The notes beneath the pieces are model-generated. The model searched no databases, was not told where the DNA came from, and saw nothing but the letters and a program-made list of their open reading frames with translations. Shown piece after piece: positions 23,101 to 32,504 of a stretch of DNA of 64,000 nt. The stretch's first letter is position 1. Each line of letters starts with the position of its first letter. Both the position numbers and the translations under genes were made by a program. The stretch is from Skeletonema tropicum (lineage: Eukaryota; Bacillariophyta; Thalassiosirophyceae; Thalassiosirales; Thalassiosiraceae). The stretch lies in the NCBI GenBank assembly GCA_037178625.1, contig CM074139.1, forward strand, positions 620,001 through 684,000. Reading direction: 5' to 3'.

Positions 23101-23396
23101 AGGAGTGTCGGATCGTTCAGTGGAGCCGACGGGGAGGACGGGATGAATTTGTGGGAGCGATCGGTGAAGTAGTTGTAGAAGGTTTGACGAATTTTGGTGG
23201 TGGGCCATTCGATTGTTGTTGTTGTTGTGTCGGTAGATTCATCTTCTTTGGTCGATTGGAGTGTTGTTGTTGTGGTGGAGAGGACACGAGTTGTTGTGGT
23301 TCTTCCTCTGGCCATCATGCGTGATGTGGAGGAAAAGGCAGAGGTGGTTGTTGCCCATGAGAGAATCATGGTGATGGCTGGTGGAACTATCTTCAT
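20143..23396 (-). CDS. Alanyl-tRNA synthetase, probably plastid-targeted, three exons
   Basis: Exons are 23,396-22,692, 22,535-22,016 and 21,926-20,143, phases 0 and 1, giving 1002 residues. It charges tRNA-Ala with alanine. The protein has the class II catalytic core ([56 protein letters not shown]), the editing domain with HSMTH (about residue 654) and CGGTH (about 757) zinc-site motifs, and a C-terminal dimerisation/DHHA1-type end with [13 protein letters not shown]. The N terminus is [21 protein letters not shown], a signal peptide ending in a TSA|F cleavage motif followed by a Ser/Thr-rich transit-like stretch, so import into the plastid is expected. Dual plastid/mitochondrial use is possible in diatoms. 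Confidence 0.93.
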
Positions 23397-23732
23397 TTGA
23401 TTGGCGGCCTGATGATAGATAGATATCGTGCGGTTGTTCGGCTGCCTATTTGATACCTGCAAGTGGATATAATATTCTTGCTACACGCTTGCAATGGTTA
23501 GTTCTGAGAGATGCCGATGACACGCACTTGGTTGCTTTGCTTCTTTGCTGGAGCTGTGAGATGTTCGTTCGCGCCATATTTTCGTTGCTCTCTGACTCAT
23601 TCGTACATGGGCCGTGGGCATGAAAAGTTGTTGCGGTTGGTGTGGCACTGCCCACTCTGCCCACCGACTGCGACCGCTCGCCCACATCACGCACACCCAC
23701 ATAAGTACTTGTCCATATCCCAACCATTTTTT
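23397..23732. other. Intergenic region
   Basis: Upstream of the alanyl-tRNA synthetase gene. Overlapping short ORFs occur on both strands but none has features of a gene. Confidence 0.3.
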
Positions 23733-23758
23733 CAAAACGTTACCTCGGTAACGTTTTG
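23733..23758. repeat. 26-bp palindrome, first of three
   Basis: The arms CAAAACGTTACC and GGTAACGTTTTG are separated by TC. A near-identical copy lies at 24,403-24,428 and a decayed one at about 24,578-24,602. Confidence 0.9.
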
Positions 23759-23772
23759 TGTAGAACTCTGGT

Positions 23773-23982
23773 ATGTTTCTACGTATTTCCAGGACATTTA
23801 GGAAAACAGCCGAGGCGAGGGCAACTCGTGCTGGCATTTCAGCAAAACTGCAGGATAAAATGAATCGATGGAAGACGATTGAGAATGCAGATGGCAAAAA
23901 GCCGAGACACAATATGCGAGACTTATATGCGGGTGTCTTGGCCCAAATGCCAACAACGTGGCGTTATTCCTATGCTCTTTAG
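23773..23982 (+). pseudogene. Tyrosine-recombinase-type C-terminal remnant
   Basis: An open frame of 69 residues, FRKTAEARATRAGIS ... KMNRWKTIENADGKKPRHNMRDLYAGV ... TTWRYSYAL, ends in a stop. The order of a basic/Ala helix, NRWr, the Mr-x-x-Y block and a terminal R[FY]S-x-[AP]L matches the C-terminal end, including a candidate nucleophile Tyr, of tyrosine-recombinase proteins from DIRS/Crypton-like elements seen in stramenopiles (recalled, no search run). The rest of the protein is missing. It sits just inside the first palindrome. Confidence 0.45.
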
Positions 23983-24402
23983 AGGCTGTGTTCCGAGCAT
24001 AGCCGTGGAAGGATGAGCAAGCAATCGAGTAGGAATGAGGTTACTCCCCCAGATGTAAAGACTTCGGTCACATCTGGGATATCTAGGTTGGGGGGCGTGC
24101 AGAAGCGGTTCTGAAAATGGTCTGTCGTTAAACCTGTTGTGTCATCCATACTAGCCTCGATTGAGGTATGGCTAAAATTTGATCGAGTAAGTTGGCCCTT
24201 GTATCTTATCTGCGATAAACAGAGTGCAAATTGAAGTGATGTTTGAAATAGGTTTCCACACTTCAATGCACATCTGGGATACAAGGTCTTTCTGGAATTT
24301 CGAAGTGAGTAACAAGGTTCTCAAGGTTGAGATTCGGCAAATCCCTTCTACATATATTGTGAGATAGGAAATCGAAGATGGCGATTCCCCCTACGTGAGC
24401 GG

Positions 24403-24428
24403 CAAAACGTTACCTCGGTAACGTTTTC
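24403..24428. repeat. Palindrome, second copy
   Basis: Arms CAAAACGTTACC and GGTAACGTTTTC around TC, the same as 23,733-23,758 except for the last base. Confidence 0.9.
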
Positions 24429-25786
24429 GAAAAAGGCAGTAGGCCTCGTGCAATTTGTTGAAGTAAAGCGAGCCGTTGTGTGACCTATAGGTAATATTAT
24501 TGCATACAAGGGCTACAGGTTTTTTGAAAAAAACGCCGTTAGGAGCTGCCTAGCTTTGCACGTTCAAGTTGGAGTTCGAAAACGTTCATTCGGTAACGTT
24601 TTGAGGCCTTACGGGTACTGGGCCCGTATTTTTATCGCGAGAAGAAATGGCGGGAGGGAAAAACCCGCACTTAGAAAGAGTAAGTAAGTACGTAATAATA
24701 GCTAACTTACTCGTAGAATAGATACCACCAGCAGATTTTGACCATGGTAGACCATGTTGTCCACTGCAACAGGAGCCTACGCACTACGCAGAATGCTTCT
24801 GTATCCAGAACCAATGATCATCAATGTCAGCAGGTATCATGGGCTTGCTATCACTATAATTTCAACTGATACTTTGCCCTCGATGGCGTTGATATTACCT
24901 CTCCTTTAGAGTTGAAACATGCTGGAATGAAGATTAATCTGTGCATTGTATGCAATTAGGTGCTCTGGACAATGAACTGTATACATTTCACAGTGCCTTA
25001 TTGTACGTAATACTATTGTGGATAATTTGATTGACGATCATGACATTTTATAATCAAATGGGCGTTGTTTCAGCGTAGTGAATAATTTTCACATTTATCC
25101 CCCACAAGTAGATATCATTCAGCATTCACTCCACTGTCCATGATGAACGGCTACTTCCCACACAGTACTCCCCAATCCCCCTCAATTCGCACTATTTTCG
25201 CCACAATCCAATAATTAAACATGAAATAACACTAATCTTCTCCGTGTTTGCAGAAATAATACGCGCATTTGTAAGTTGCCCTTCTGAAGACGACGTGTTG
25301 ACTCATCATAACAGCGATAGTTGTGTCCATTCCACAAGCCCAGAGCATCCATAATACTTTATTGTTCAATTTGGCTGCCCTCACTATCGTGTGCTGGCCA
25401 TCTAAATCATTTCATTTGTCGATGATCGACGATTATTTTTGTGGCCGGAAAATAATACCGAGCGGCGATTATCGAATTCAGCATGAATACAAGCCCAAAC
25501 CGAAGGAATACTGGCACCGAACCATCCCCATATATATAAAGTATCATCGCGTGATGAAGGGGAGACGAGACGGACGTTTATGGTTGACGTAATCATCACC
25601 ACAACTGCTTGGCGACGGCTGAAAAAGATGATGGCCGGTGCCGTGTAATGAGGCTACACCACAACCCCACACACACTACCGCGGCCCAAACCAACGGTCA
25701 ACATTGATCATATTGGTCCAGTTGATGATCCTGATGCAGGGGTTAGACGGTTGGTGGCGTCTATGGCATCCATTATTGGCACAGCG

Positions 25787-25812
25787 CTAAGTGAGGTTTA
25801 AACCTCACTTAG
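25787..25812. repeat. Perfect 26-bp palindrome
   Basis: Each half is CTAAGTGAGGTTT and its reverse complement, with no spacer. A third, partial half-site (AACCTCACATAAG) follows at about 25,830. It could be a protein-binding site, a cruciform, or the remains of a small element. Confidence 0.85.
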
Positions 25813-26468
25813 ATTCTAAATGCGGGTAAAAACCTCACATAAGTAGGGGTAGGAGGGATATAGGATCTTCAGACACCTGTCTGGACCGAAACTAACCGGG
25901 AGGGAACTCATACATACTTAACCGCACCGGGAGACACCGACTTTTGAATTCTTTTTTTATTGGCTAAATTCGTCCATGCTATGCGCAGCCTTTTAGAGGG
26001 CATATGCCCTCTGATTATCTCTTACAATGAATCAATATCAGCAGATCACAATGAAAAAGAGTTCATATCCCCCCTTTCAGTCATACTCACTCATCCGGGA
26101 ACCGAAACGTTAAATTTCGAAGTGATCATGTCTTCCGTTCACCTCTTGAAATATTGATGGACCATAACAAATTTGAATACCTCACATTATTGCATGGGCA
26201 GCTGTTCAAGTAGTGATAGAGAAAGAGAATACCTCCGTATCATTGTATAGTTGTGATTGTTGGATGTAGCTTTGGCAGCCATCGATATTACTTATTATTG
26301 ATTGAACGGAGTGATAGCTGAAGCTGAGTGCAAAAAGTTGTTGAGAGAGAGAGAGACGGCGACATCGAAAATCGAATACTAGAGAGGAGGACCCCAAGCA
26401 AACGACACCTCCATCCATTCAATTATCGAAGGACGCAGCTTCATCAAAAGTAAAAATCATCAGCATAT

Positions 26469-28451
26469 ATGGAACGAAGCATGCCACCTCACATGAACAC
26501 AGATTCATTCGACAACACCACAACTACCACCACGACACAAAGCACCACCACCACCACCGCCAATAGAAGAATGGAACACTCCTCCCACTCCGAGGAGCAA
26601 CTTCGGGGAGCAATAGAAATCATCCCCAATAGATTATACTACGCTCCACTCAAATACTTTCCCACGGAAGAATATGACAGCAGTGATAATGAAGCAAGTC
26701 CTCCTCGTCGTGAAAGCTCCAACACAACAACGGACACTTCCACCACCAACAATAATAACGAAATCAAGAAAAATCAGTTCAAAACGAAGAAGCCCATCCA
26801 CTACTTCTCCATAGACTCCGAACTAATCTACTGGAACTTCTTCTTAGACTTTGGTCCACTCAACCTCGGCCAACTCTATCGATTCTGTTCCAAACTCAAT
26901 GCCAAGTTGAGTACACCCCAATACAAGGATTGTATTATTTGTTATTATTCGGGACCAAAGGGGGAACAGAGGGCCAATGCGAGTTTTTTGATTTGTGCAT
27001 GGAGTATGTTGTATATGGGAAGGACGTTGGAGGAGGCTTATTATGGATTTCAAGACTTTACTACGGAAGGTGGTGGTGGAGAGGAGGTTTGGATGCAGCA
27101 GCAGCAGCCGGGGAATAATGTTAGTTTACCACCACCACCACCACTGAAAGTACCAGGAGGAGGAAAGAGGATGGCATCATCATCATCATCATCACCGTTT
27201 GTACAGTTGAATCCCCTTCCTCCCTTTCATGATGCGTCACCTATAGCGTGTACGTATGATCTAACTGTATATGATTGTCTACAGGGATTAGATCGAGCAC
27301 GTGAGTTTGGTTTCTTCAAGTTTGGGAATGCTCCTCCTCTTATGAGTGGGGCAGCAGCTGCTGCTGCTGCTCAGCGTCGTAGTGTCAAGAAGCAAAGGAG
27401 GAGTAGTGATGGTAGTAGTAGTAGTGACGTAGAAGGTGGTGGTGAACCACCACAGCAGTATGGACTGGGGACAGGCAACCCCACCACCTTCAACGTGGAC
27501 GAATACGAATACTTTGAACAAGTCGAGAATGGAGATTTGAATTGGATCATTCAAAACAAGATCCTCGCTGTGGCTGGTCCTCAAAACCAAAAGGTTATTA
27601 CTCCAGAAGGCTTTTGTATGCTTACCCCTCAAGATTACATCCCCTACTTCCTCAAGACCAATGTCAGGTTGGTAGTGAGGCTGAATAAAAAGTGTTACGA
27701 TGAGAATGAATTTCGAAATGCGGGGATACGACATGTCGAACATTACTACCTGGATGGGAGTTGTCCCGAGATGAGTATTTTACATTCGGTAGTGAGTGAT
27801 ATGGAAAGTATTGCGTCGAATGAAGCCATGGCGGTCCATTGTAAGGCGGGATTGGGACGGACAGGTACATGTATTGGAGCGTACATGATGAAACATTATA
27901 GAATGACTGCCAAGGAGGTGATTGGGTGGATGAGGATATGCCGTCCGGGGATGGTGATTGGTCCACAGCAGCATTTCCTTGCGGATATTCAGAATATTAT
28001 GTGGCAGGAGGGTGATGTGTTCCGAGGGAATGGATTGAAGAATATGATTGTGGATACTGCTATGGAAGAAGAAGAAGGAGAGAAGAAGACTGCTGCTGCC
28101 ACTGCTGCTACTACTACTGCTAATCTGTCTATCATGTCAACGCCACAGAGTACACCTTCTGGTGCTCATGCAACGATTGTTTCACCCGATGGTCAACCGG
28201 TAGACATTCCTACAACTCCAGTATCAAGAAAATTAGACGGACAAATGAAGGAAGAAGACGTTGTCATGGAATCGTTGAACGAACCTTCATCTCAAATCCA
28301 TTCTACTTCGTCTTCAACGACATCATTGTTGGCAATGGATGCCTTGGAAGTGAATCCTCCTGTCAATGTGTCAGAGTTGGAAGGAGCACAGGCCAATGCA
28401 TTATTGTCAAGAAGAATTGAGGAATACAAAGCTCGACAGCAGTCCAAGTGA
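26469..28451 (+). CDS. CDC14: CDC14-family dual-specificity phosphatase
   Basis: Single exon, 660 residues. CDC14 phosphatases remove phosphate from Ser/Thr-Pro sites made by cyclin-dependent kinases and act in mitotic exit and cytokinesis. The N-terminal substrate-specificity domain is visible (IIPNRLYYAPLKYFP, HYFSIDSELIYWNFFLDFGP, LNLGQLYRFCSKLN). It is interrupted by a family-atypical low-complexity loop (poly-Pro, poly-Ser, Gln runs, about residues 200-255) and by poly-Ala and Ser tracts near 295-320. The catalytic domain has VRLNKKCYDE, the general-acid region HYYLDGSCP and the P-loop HCKAGLGRTGTC with the catalytic Cys at residue 458. The C-terminal tail is Ser/Thr-rich with several SP/TP sites. 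The simple-sequence codons are encoded by ACC, CCA, TCA and GCT repeats, so lengths may vary among strains. Confidence 0.93.
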   Translation: MERSMPPHMNTDSFDNTTTTTTTQSTTTTTANRRMEHSSHSEEQLRGAIEIIPNRLYYAPLKYFPTEEYDSSDNEASPPRRESSNTTTDTSTTNNNNEIKKNQFKTKKPIHYFSIDSELIYWNFFLDFGPLNLGQLYRFCSKLNAKLSTPQYKDCIICYYSGPKGEQRANASFLICAWSMLYMGRTLEEAYYGFQDFTTEGGGGEEVWMQQQQPGNNVSLPPPPPLKVPGGGKRMASSSSSSPFVQLNPLPPFHDASPIACTYDLTVYDCLQGLDRAREFGFFKFGNAPPLMSGAAAAAAAQRRSVKKQRRSSDGSSSSDVEGGGEPPQQYGLGTGNPTTFNVDEYEYFEQVENGDLNWIIQNKILAVAGPQNQKVITPEGFCMLTPQDYIPYFLKTNVRLVVRLNKKCYDENEFRNAGIRHVEHYYLDGSCPEMSILHSVVSDMESIASNEAMAVHCKAGLGRTGTCIGAYMMKHYRMTAKEVIGWMRICRPGMVIGPQQHFLADIQNIMWQEGDVFRGNGLKNMIVDTAMEEEEGEKKTAAATAATTTANLSIMSTPQSTPSGAHATIVSPDGQPVDIPTTPVSRKLDGQMKEEDVVMESLNEPSSQIHSTSSSTTSLLAMDALEVNPPVNVSELEGAQANALLSRRIEEYKARQQSK

Positions 28452-28949
28452 CGTGTTTTCAGGCTACACAAACTGCTATAATATATAGGAATTGCATATA
28501 TAAACGTGAATTTTTGTTTTGTGTAAAGGATGATGTTTGGAACGGGTGAAATTGTGACGTTGCTCGTGTCTCATCCGAAGTTTTGTATAATGAATAGATT
28601 TTACTAGAGTTGAACAGTATTGCCGCTAAGTAGTTTGTTTGAAGTGCTTGTTCATACACATGCCACTTTTACTTTGAGCAATGCAAACGTAGTGTATGAT
28701 TGGATTAGTATGAGATGCGACAAATTCTTCTTCTTACAGTAGTTAGTAGTTAACTATGACAAACAACTGGTGCGAAGTTCACCTTCGCTCGTTTTGATTT
28801 ATGCGGTCGCTGTGGAGGCATGTATATAGCTTCACCAGACCGACCTGGTGGCTTAGTGGTTAGTGTGTTTCAACACTCTCCGCGGTACCAATCCTCGATT
28901 GCAAAAAGGTGCGCGGCCACATCCCAGTGCATGTACATCACATTAAAGC

Positions 28950-29303
28950 TTAGTAGTGATGTTTCCGAGACGGGCGAGGATTCAGTTTGACAGGACCATC
29001 TCGATGAGCGTCATCGTCGTCGCCATCATCTGATAGACACGGGTAGGCAGGAGGCTGAGGGCGAGGCGGATTGAACGAGACTCTATTTGCAACCGTTTTG
29101 GTGTGGCTCTCGGAAAGATCGACCAGTGCAGATAAGTATGTTGAAGTAAAGACAAATAATGATGTAGGCGATGATGAACGTGCTCGGCCTTCGCTACTGT
29201 AACTCCTAGCTGGAGGAGGAGGCGGGCATGTCGAGGTTTCAATCTTTCTACGCTTGGGTGTCCTGAGCATGACGTTGCCTTGATGTGTGCTATTATTCAT
29301 CAT
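28950..29303 (-). CDS. MF-TPK family small disordered protein, copy 1
   Basis: 117 residues from the ATG at 29,303, or shorter from the in-frame ATG that gives MLRTPKRRK. It contains TPKRRKIETSTCPPPPPARSY, followed by Ser-rich sequence, a central FVFTSTYLSALVDLSES, then FNPPRPQPPAYPCLSDDGDDDD and a basic PRPSRKHHY end. The 41,467 gene has the same block order. No fold is expected, as the protein is Pro/Ser/charged. The TPK...CP-P-PP spacing resembles the SIAMESE-type CDK-inhibitor motif of plants (inference). It is convergent with CDC14 and about 500 bp from its 3' end. Confidence 0.6.
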   Translation of the reverse strand: MMNNSTHQGNVMLRTPKRRKIETSTCPPPPPARSYSSEGRARSSSPTSLFVFTSTYLSALVDLSESHTKTVANRVSFNPPRPQPPAYPCLSDDGDDDDAHRDGPVKLNPRPSRKHHY

Positions 29304-29675
29304 TGTGGAGTGGAAGGCGGTTGCACTCGAAATTTGGAAAGAAAAATGACAGAGGCAGCAGGTGTCGTTTGAAAGAGTGTCTGTTGTCCAGCTGCTGCTC
29401 CTCTGCCAGAACTAAATCGACTTTTGAGTGAACCGCGTTTGTCTAATTATTCGACCCAAATTCAAATTTCTGTCTCTCGACGAGCTCCACTCGTCTACCC
29501 CCTTCCCTTAACACACAATACCTATGCTAATAATAAGACGAAAATACCCCTAACTAGATCTTGACCCGCTCTGAATTCAACCCTCTCCTCCAACCTACTT
29601 CTTTCTTCTACTTCTTCCAAGCAGTGTTTTTAAGGCGCCGCGGTCGCTCGCTTACACGGAATGTTCCAACACACC
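29304..29675. other. Upstream region of the MF-TPK copy 1 gene
   Basis: No gene is supported. This stretch ends where the long inverted repeat of the next element begins. Confidence 0.3.
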
Positions 29676-30050
29676 TTTTTTGACGACAAAAATCCAAAAA
29701 TGACACCTTCACCATGGCGCTTAACTAGCATAACTACCGACGCTCATAGCTATTAACCTAATGCCTCCGGGAGACTTACTGCTATTAATTATATTAGCCC
29801 CCCGCTCCTGCTGATCTCTGCCGCCGACCATCGCCTGCAAACTATCGTGTGTTTTTTGCAACAACTATCTCAACGCAGCAGATCCGGCGGACACAACATA
29901 CCGGGCTCCAACCGCAGCAATTCATTACGAGACAGAACAACGCAGCAAGTCGATTGCAACCGCCCATATTCGACGCATCTCCTATTATTCTACGAGTATC
30001 GGCCGTCTATCGCCAGCAAACTACCTCGGGTATTGAAAACTAATTCGCCA
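29676..30050 (+). repeat. Left long terminal inverted repeat
   Basis: The arm contains GCGCTTAACTAGCATAACTA and a GC-rich stretch with CTGCCGCCGACCATCGCCTGC. It has fortuitous 64-76 residue ORFs, mirrored in the other arm, which are not genes. Confidence 0.9.
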
Positions 30051-30088
30051 TTGAAATTTTTTGGGGTGCCTACGTAAATTCTCAACGC

Positions 30089-30738
30089 ATGATGGGAGAG
30101 GGTGATAACAACAAAAGAAAGAAGAAAGAGGTGAGTAATGATGGGGGGGAAGGTAGATTTGTGTGCAAGAGTTTATTTCGACTTACTGTTCCTATTCGCT
30201 CATGTCGTTTCAAACTTCATTTTTGTGTGCATCATAACATCATATTATTATGCAATCATAGGGAGGTTTGGAAGGCCAGGACAAACGTCAGAATAAAAAC
30301 GCCATTGAGGAACAAGAAAAGGTTATCCAGCAAGTTGAGAGCGTCCTCTTGCAAATCCAACAACACCCAAACATGTATTTGTCGTCACGATGTCGATTCA
30401 TTCGTCAATTCGTGAGCTTTGTGGTGAGACACCCGCAAGATTTCCACAGTGTCGACGGGGACGACAATATAACAATGCAACTATACGAGAGTGATTGGTC
30501 CTCCCTCACAAAAGGGTACATTAAAGCACTGTCTAATCTAAAGAGTGGGAGTGAAATTACTGACAACCCTGTACTTGCGGTGTACGCTGTGGATACCAAG
30601 TTCCGCGGTGATGTGACTGGACGTTCAAATTCACAGTCATTATTGATGACTGAGATGAGACTTGTTGATGGTGATGGATACCAAATTCACGCCAGATTGA
30701 GTGTAAACCTTGCTCAGTGGGGAAGGCTTGCCTTTTGA
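30089..30738 (+). CDS. Unrecognised ORF of the long-TIR element, two exons
   Basis: Exon 1 is 30,089-30,130 and exon 2 is 30,262-30,738, with a GTGAGT donor and an ATCATAG acceptor in phase 0, giving 172 residues. It starts directly after the left TIR. The N terminus is highly basic (MMGEGDNNKRKKKE), then comes a helical stretch (NAIEEQEKVIQQVESVLLQI) and a central region QHPNMYLSSRCRFIRQFVSFVVRHPQDF. No catalytic motif is evident. The 3' end overlaps the minus-strand ORF ending at 30,640 by about 100 bp. Its position inside the element suggests an element-encoded accessory or DNA-binding protein (inference). Confidence 0.5.
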
Positions 30739-31080
30739 CTTGGTTATGGCCTTCTCGGTCTTGTGAAAACTTTTCTTGTCGGGGTCTAAGCCTTGCCTCT
30801 GTTTCTCTGTAAGGACTGCTTGCTCTCGGCGCTTCTTTCCAATTTGTCCATTCTGCCTCTCATAATCTCTTTTGCGTTTGCGCTTGCATCGCTCTAAATA
30901 CCTTTCTGTGACTGGATTCACTTCGAGACCCAGAATCTCACGAAGGCGCACCTTTGTCCTCTCAACGTTGTCCCCTCCATAAAAGCAAAAGCACAGCTCT
31001 ACCATGCTCTCCCATAGATCAGTACCAACAGCAAAGATGCGTTTACCTTCACTTAACTTTACAAGTACGCTCCAAAATCC
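30640..31080 (-). CDS. Unrecognised ORF of the long-TIR element, 3' part of the minus-strand gene
   Basis: The frame is open from about 31,080 (GFWSVLVKLSEGKRIFAVGTDLWESM...) to the stop at 30,640, and the only ATG inside is at 31,005. It is Lys/Arg-rich (ERYLERCKRKRKRDYERQN, KKRREQAVLTEKQRQ). Its N-terminal side lacks its own start, so it is probably the second half of the gene at 31,049-31,729, joined by a frameshift or an intron I could not place. Function is unknown. Confidence 0.4.
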   Translation of the reverse strand, partial: GFWSVLVKLSEGKRIFAVGTDLWESMVELCFCFYGGDNVERTKVRLREILGLEVNPVTERYLERCKRKRKRDYERQNGQIGKKRREQAVLTEKQRQGLDPDKKSFHKTEKAITKSKGKPSPLSKVYTQSGVNLVSITINKSHLSHQ

Positions 31081-31729
31081 TTCGCAACAGTTGTACCATC
31101 ATGGGAATATCAAAAATACCAAGGCCCTCATTGTTTGGCAAACTGCTGAAGTTGGTCACACGGATCTTCTTCTTTTCTTTATCAACTTTGGATTGCGCAT
31201 TCTCTTTGAGCCGTCTCTTCTTCTCATTCTCTTCGAGCAGTTTCTTCTTCCGTTCATCTAGTAGGCTCTTAACGTATTCCACAATGGCATCGTTGATCTT
31301 GTCTAACTCTGGTTCCTTGTTGTGTGAGAAATAGTCTTTTGAATCGGGTGGTAGTGGTAAACGTAACCTGCCATCGTGGTTTCGCTGATCATGCGGTGTC
31401 TCTGAACCAACGCAAACAGCTGAGCGGTAGAACGTAGCTTTTCCCTCTTTGCGTTTGTTGAGAATGTTACTTTTGTTGTGAAAGGTCAGTGCCTTCGTTA
31501 AAATGTCGGTGTTCAGTGAAGTTGACACACCAAAATGAACGAGCCTATTGCACATCTCCTCAACTGTTACCCACTCTTGCCGACACTCCTGTGGAATTTT
31601 TGTAAAGAGAATAATCACCCCCTTTAATATTGCACTCTTTATTTTTGGTTGTTGCTGAATTCCTCCTGTCAATTTTGTTGTTATTGCCCTCTTCGCTGCA
31701 GCTCTGCTGTTCTTACGCGAATTTGTCAT
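31049..31729 (-). CDS. Unrecognised ORF of the long-TIR element, 5' part
   Basis: 226 residues from the ATG at 31,729 (MTNSRKNSRAAAKRAITTKL), just inside the right TIR, so its promoter would lie in that TIR. It contains CRQEWVTVEEMCNRLVHFGVS, which could be a helix-turn-helix (inference), and a long charged coiled-coil-like stretch (about 155-205). The frame stops shortly before the downstream frame (to 30,640) becomes coding-like. No DDE or other transposase signature is seen. Confidence 0.45.
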   Translation of the reverse strand: MTNSRKNSRAAAKRAITTKLTGGIQQQPKIKSAILKGVIILFTKIPQECRQEWVTVEEMCNRLVHFGVSTSLNTDILTKALTFHNKSNILNKRKEGKATFYRSAVCVGSETPHDQRNHDGRLRLPLPPDSKDYFSHNKEPELDKINDAIVEYVKSLLDERKKKLLEENEKKRRLKENAQSKVDKEKKKIRVTNFSSLPNNEGLGIFDIPMMVQLLRRILERTCKVK

Positions 31730-31737
31730 GGCTACTA

Positions 31738-32102
31738 TGGCGAATTAATTTTCAATACCCGAGGTAGTTTGCTGGCGATAGACGGCCGATACTCGTAGAA
31801 TAATAGGAGATGCGTCGAATATGGGCGGTTGCAATCGACTTGCTGCGTTGTTCTGTCTCGTAATGAATTGCTGCGGTTGGAGCCCGGTATGGTGTGTCCG
31901 CCGGATCTGCTGCGTTGAGATAGTTGTTGCAAAAAACACACGATAGTTTGCTGGCGATGGTCGGCGGCAGAGATCAGCAGGAGCGGGGGGCTAATATAAT
32001 TAATAGCAGTAAGTCTCCCGGAGGCATTAGGTTAATAGCTATGAGCGTCGGTAGTTATGCTAGTTAAGCGCCATGGTGAAGGTGTCATTTTTCGTCAAAA
32101 AA
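31738..32102 (-). repeat. Right long terminal inverted repeat
   Basis: Reverse complement of 29,676-30,050 with very few differences, including one small indel near the outer end (the left arm has a few extra bases in its AAAAATCC stretch). Confidence 0.9.
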
Positions 32103-32504
32103 GCAGGCAAGGAGAGCGTTCTGCCCCTGATTCGGCAGTGCGTTCTGCCCCTGATTCGGCTACCTGGATATGTACGTGGGAATTCAGTACTGAAGTGAAA
32201 GGGAGTTGGAGAGGAGAGAACTTAATCATTCAGTGCCATATGGTTTTCAACATCTGAAAAAGGGGATTTCTTATGGTTAATCACCCAGAGAGAGAGGTCC
32301 GCCATAGCCCGAGGTTATTGTACCAAATTCCTACGAACGTAGGATGGCCCTCCAACGCTTCAACGCTTGGGAAGCTTTCGAGTGACTTTTTTCTATCCAA
32401 ATGGAATAGAATGAGTAAAATCTTGATACCCTACTAGGTCGAGTGCTCATATGATAATTTGTAGTTAGACACAGTACTCACTGCCAAGGAAACATAAAAG
32501 CAGT
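32103..32504. other. Spacer with a 22-bp direct repeat
   Basis: Contains GCGTTCTGCCCCTGATTCGG twice in tandem (about 32,117-32,160). No gene is supported. Confidence 0.4.

Larger units (their letters stand above)
23983..26468. other. Gene-poor spacer with palindromes
   Basis: No gene is supported over about 2.5 kb. It contains palindromes at 24,403-24,428 and 24,578-24,602 and a perfect 26-bp palindrome at 25,787-25,812. An 89-residue ORF at 25,323-25,592 has no recognisable feature. The right end presumably holds the CDC14 promoter. Confidence 0.4.
29676..32102. mobile_element. 2.43-kb element with ~370-bp terminal inverted repeats and unrecognised ORFs
   Basis: The left arm (29,676-30,050) and right arm (31,738-32,102) are near-perfect reverse complements, from TTTTTTGACG at the outside to AATTCGCCA at the inside. 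The 1.69-kb interior encodes one spliced ORF on + and one or two on -, none matching a transposase I recognise. Long TIRs of this size are common in MULE-type elements, and a MULE transposase gene lies directly outside (32,505-35,553), so mobilisation in trans is possible. No clear target duplication could be found. Confidence 0.75.

Noticed and set aside
25323..25592. 89-residue ORF upstream of CDC14
   Set aside because: No domain, signal, repeat or splice support; ORFs of this size are expected by chance.
28843..28925. tRNA-like A box (TGGCTTAGTGG) at about 28,849
   Set aside because: No matching B box, no acceptor stem pairing and no clear anticodon arm. At most it is a decayed tRNA-derived fragment.
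29847..30077. ORFs of 64-76 residues mirrored at 31,735-31,941
   Set aside because: They lie inside the terminal inverted repeats, and the same sequence is read on both strands at both ends.
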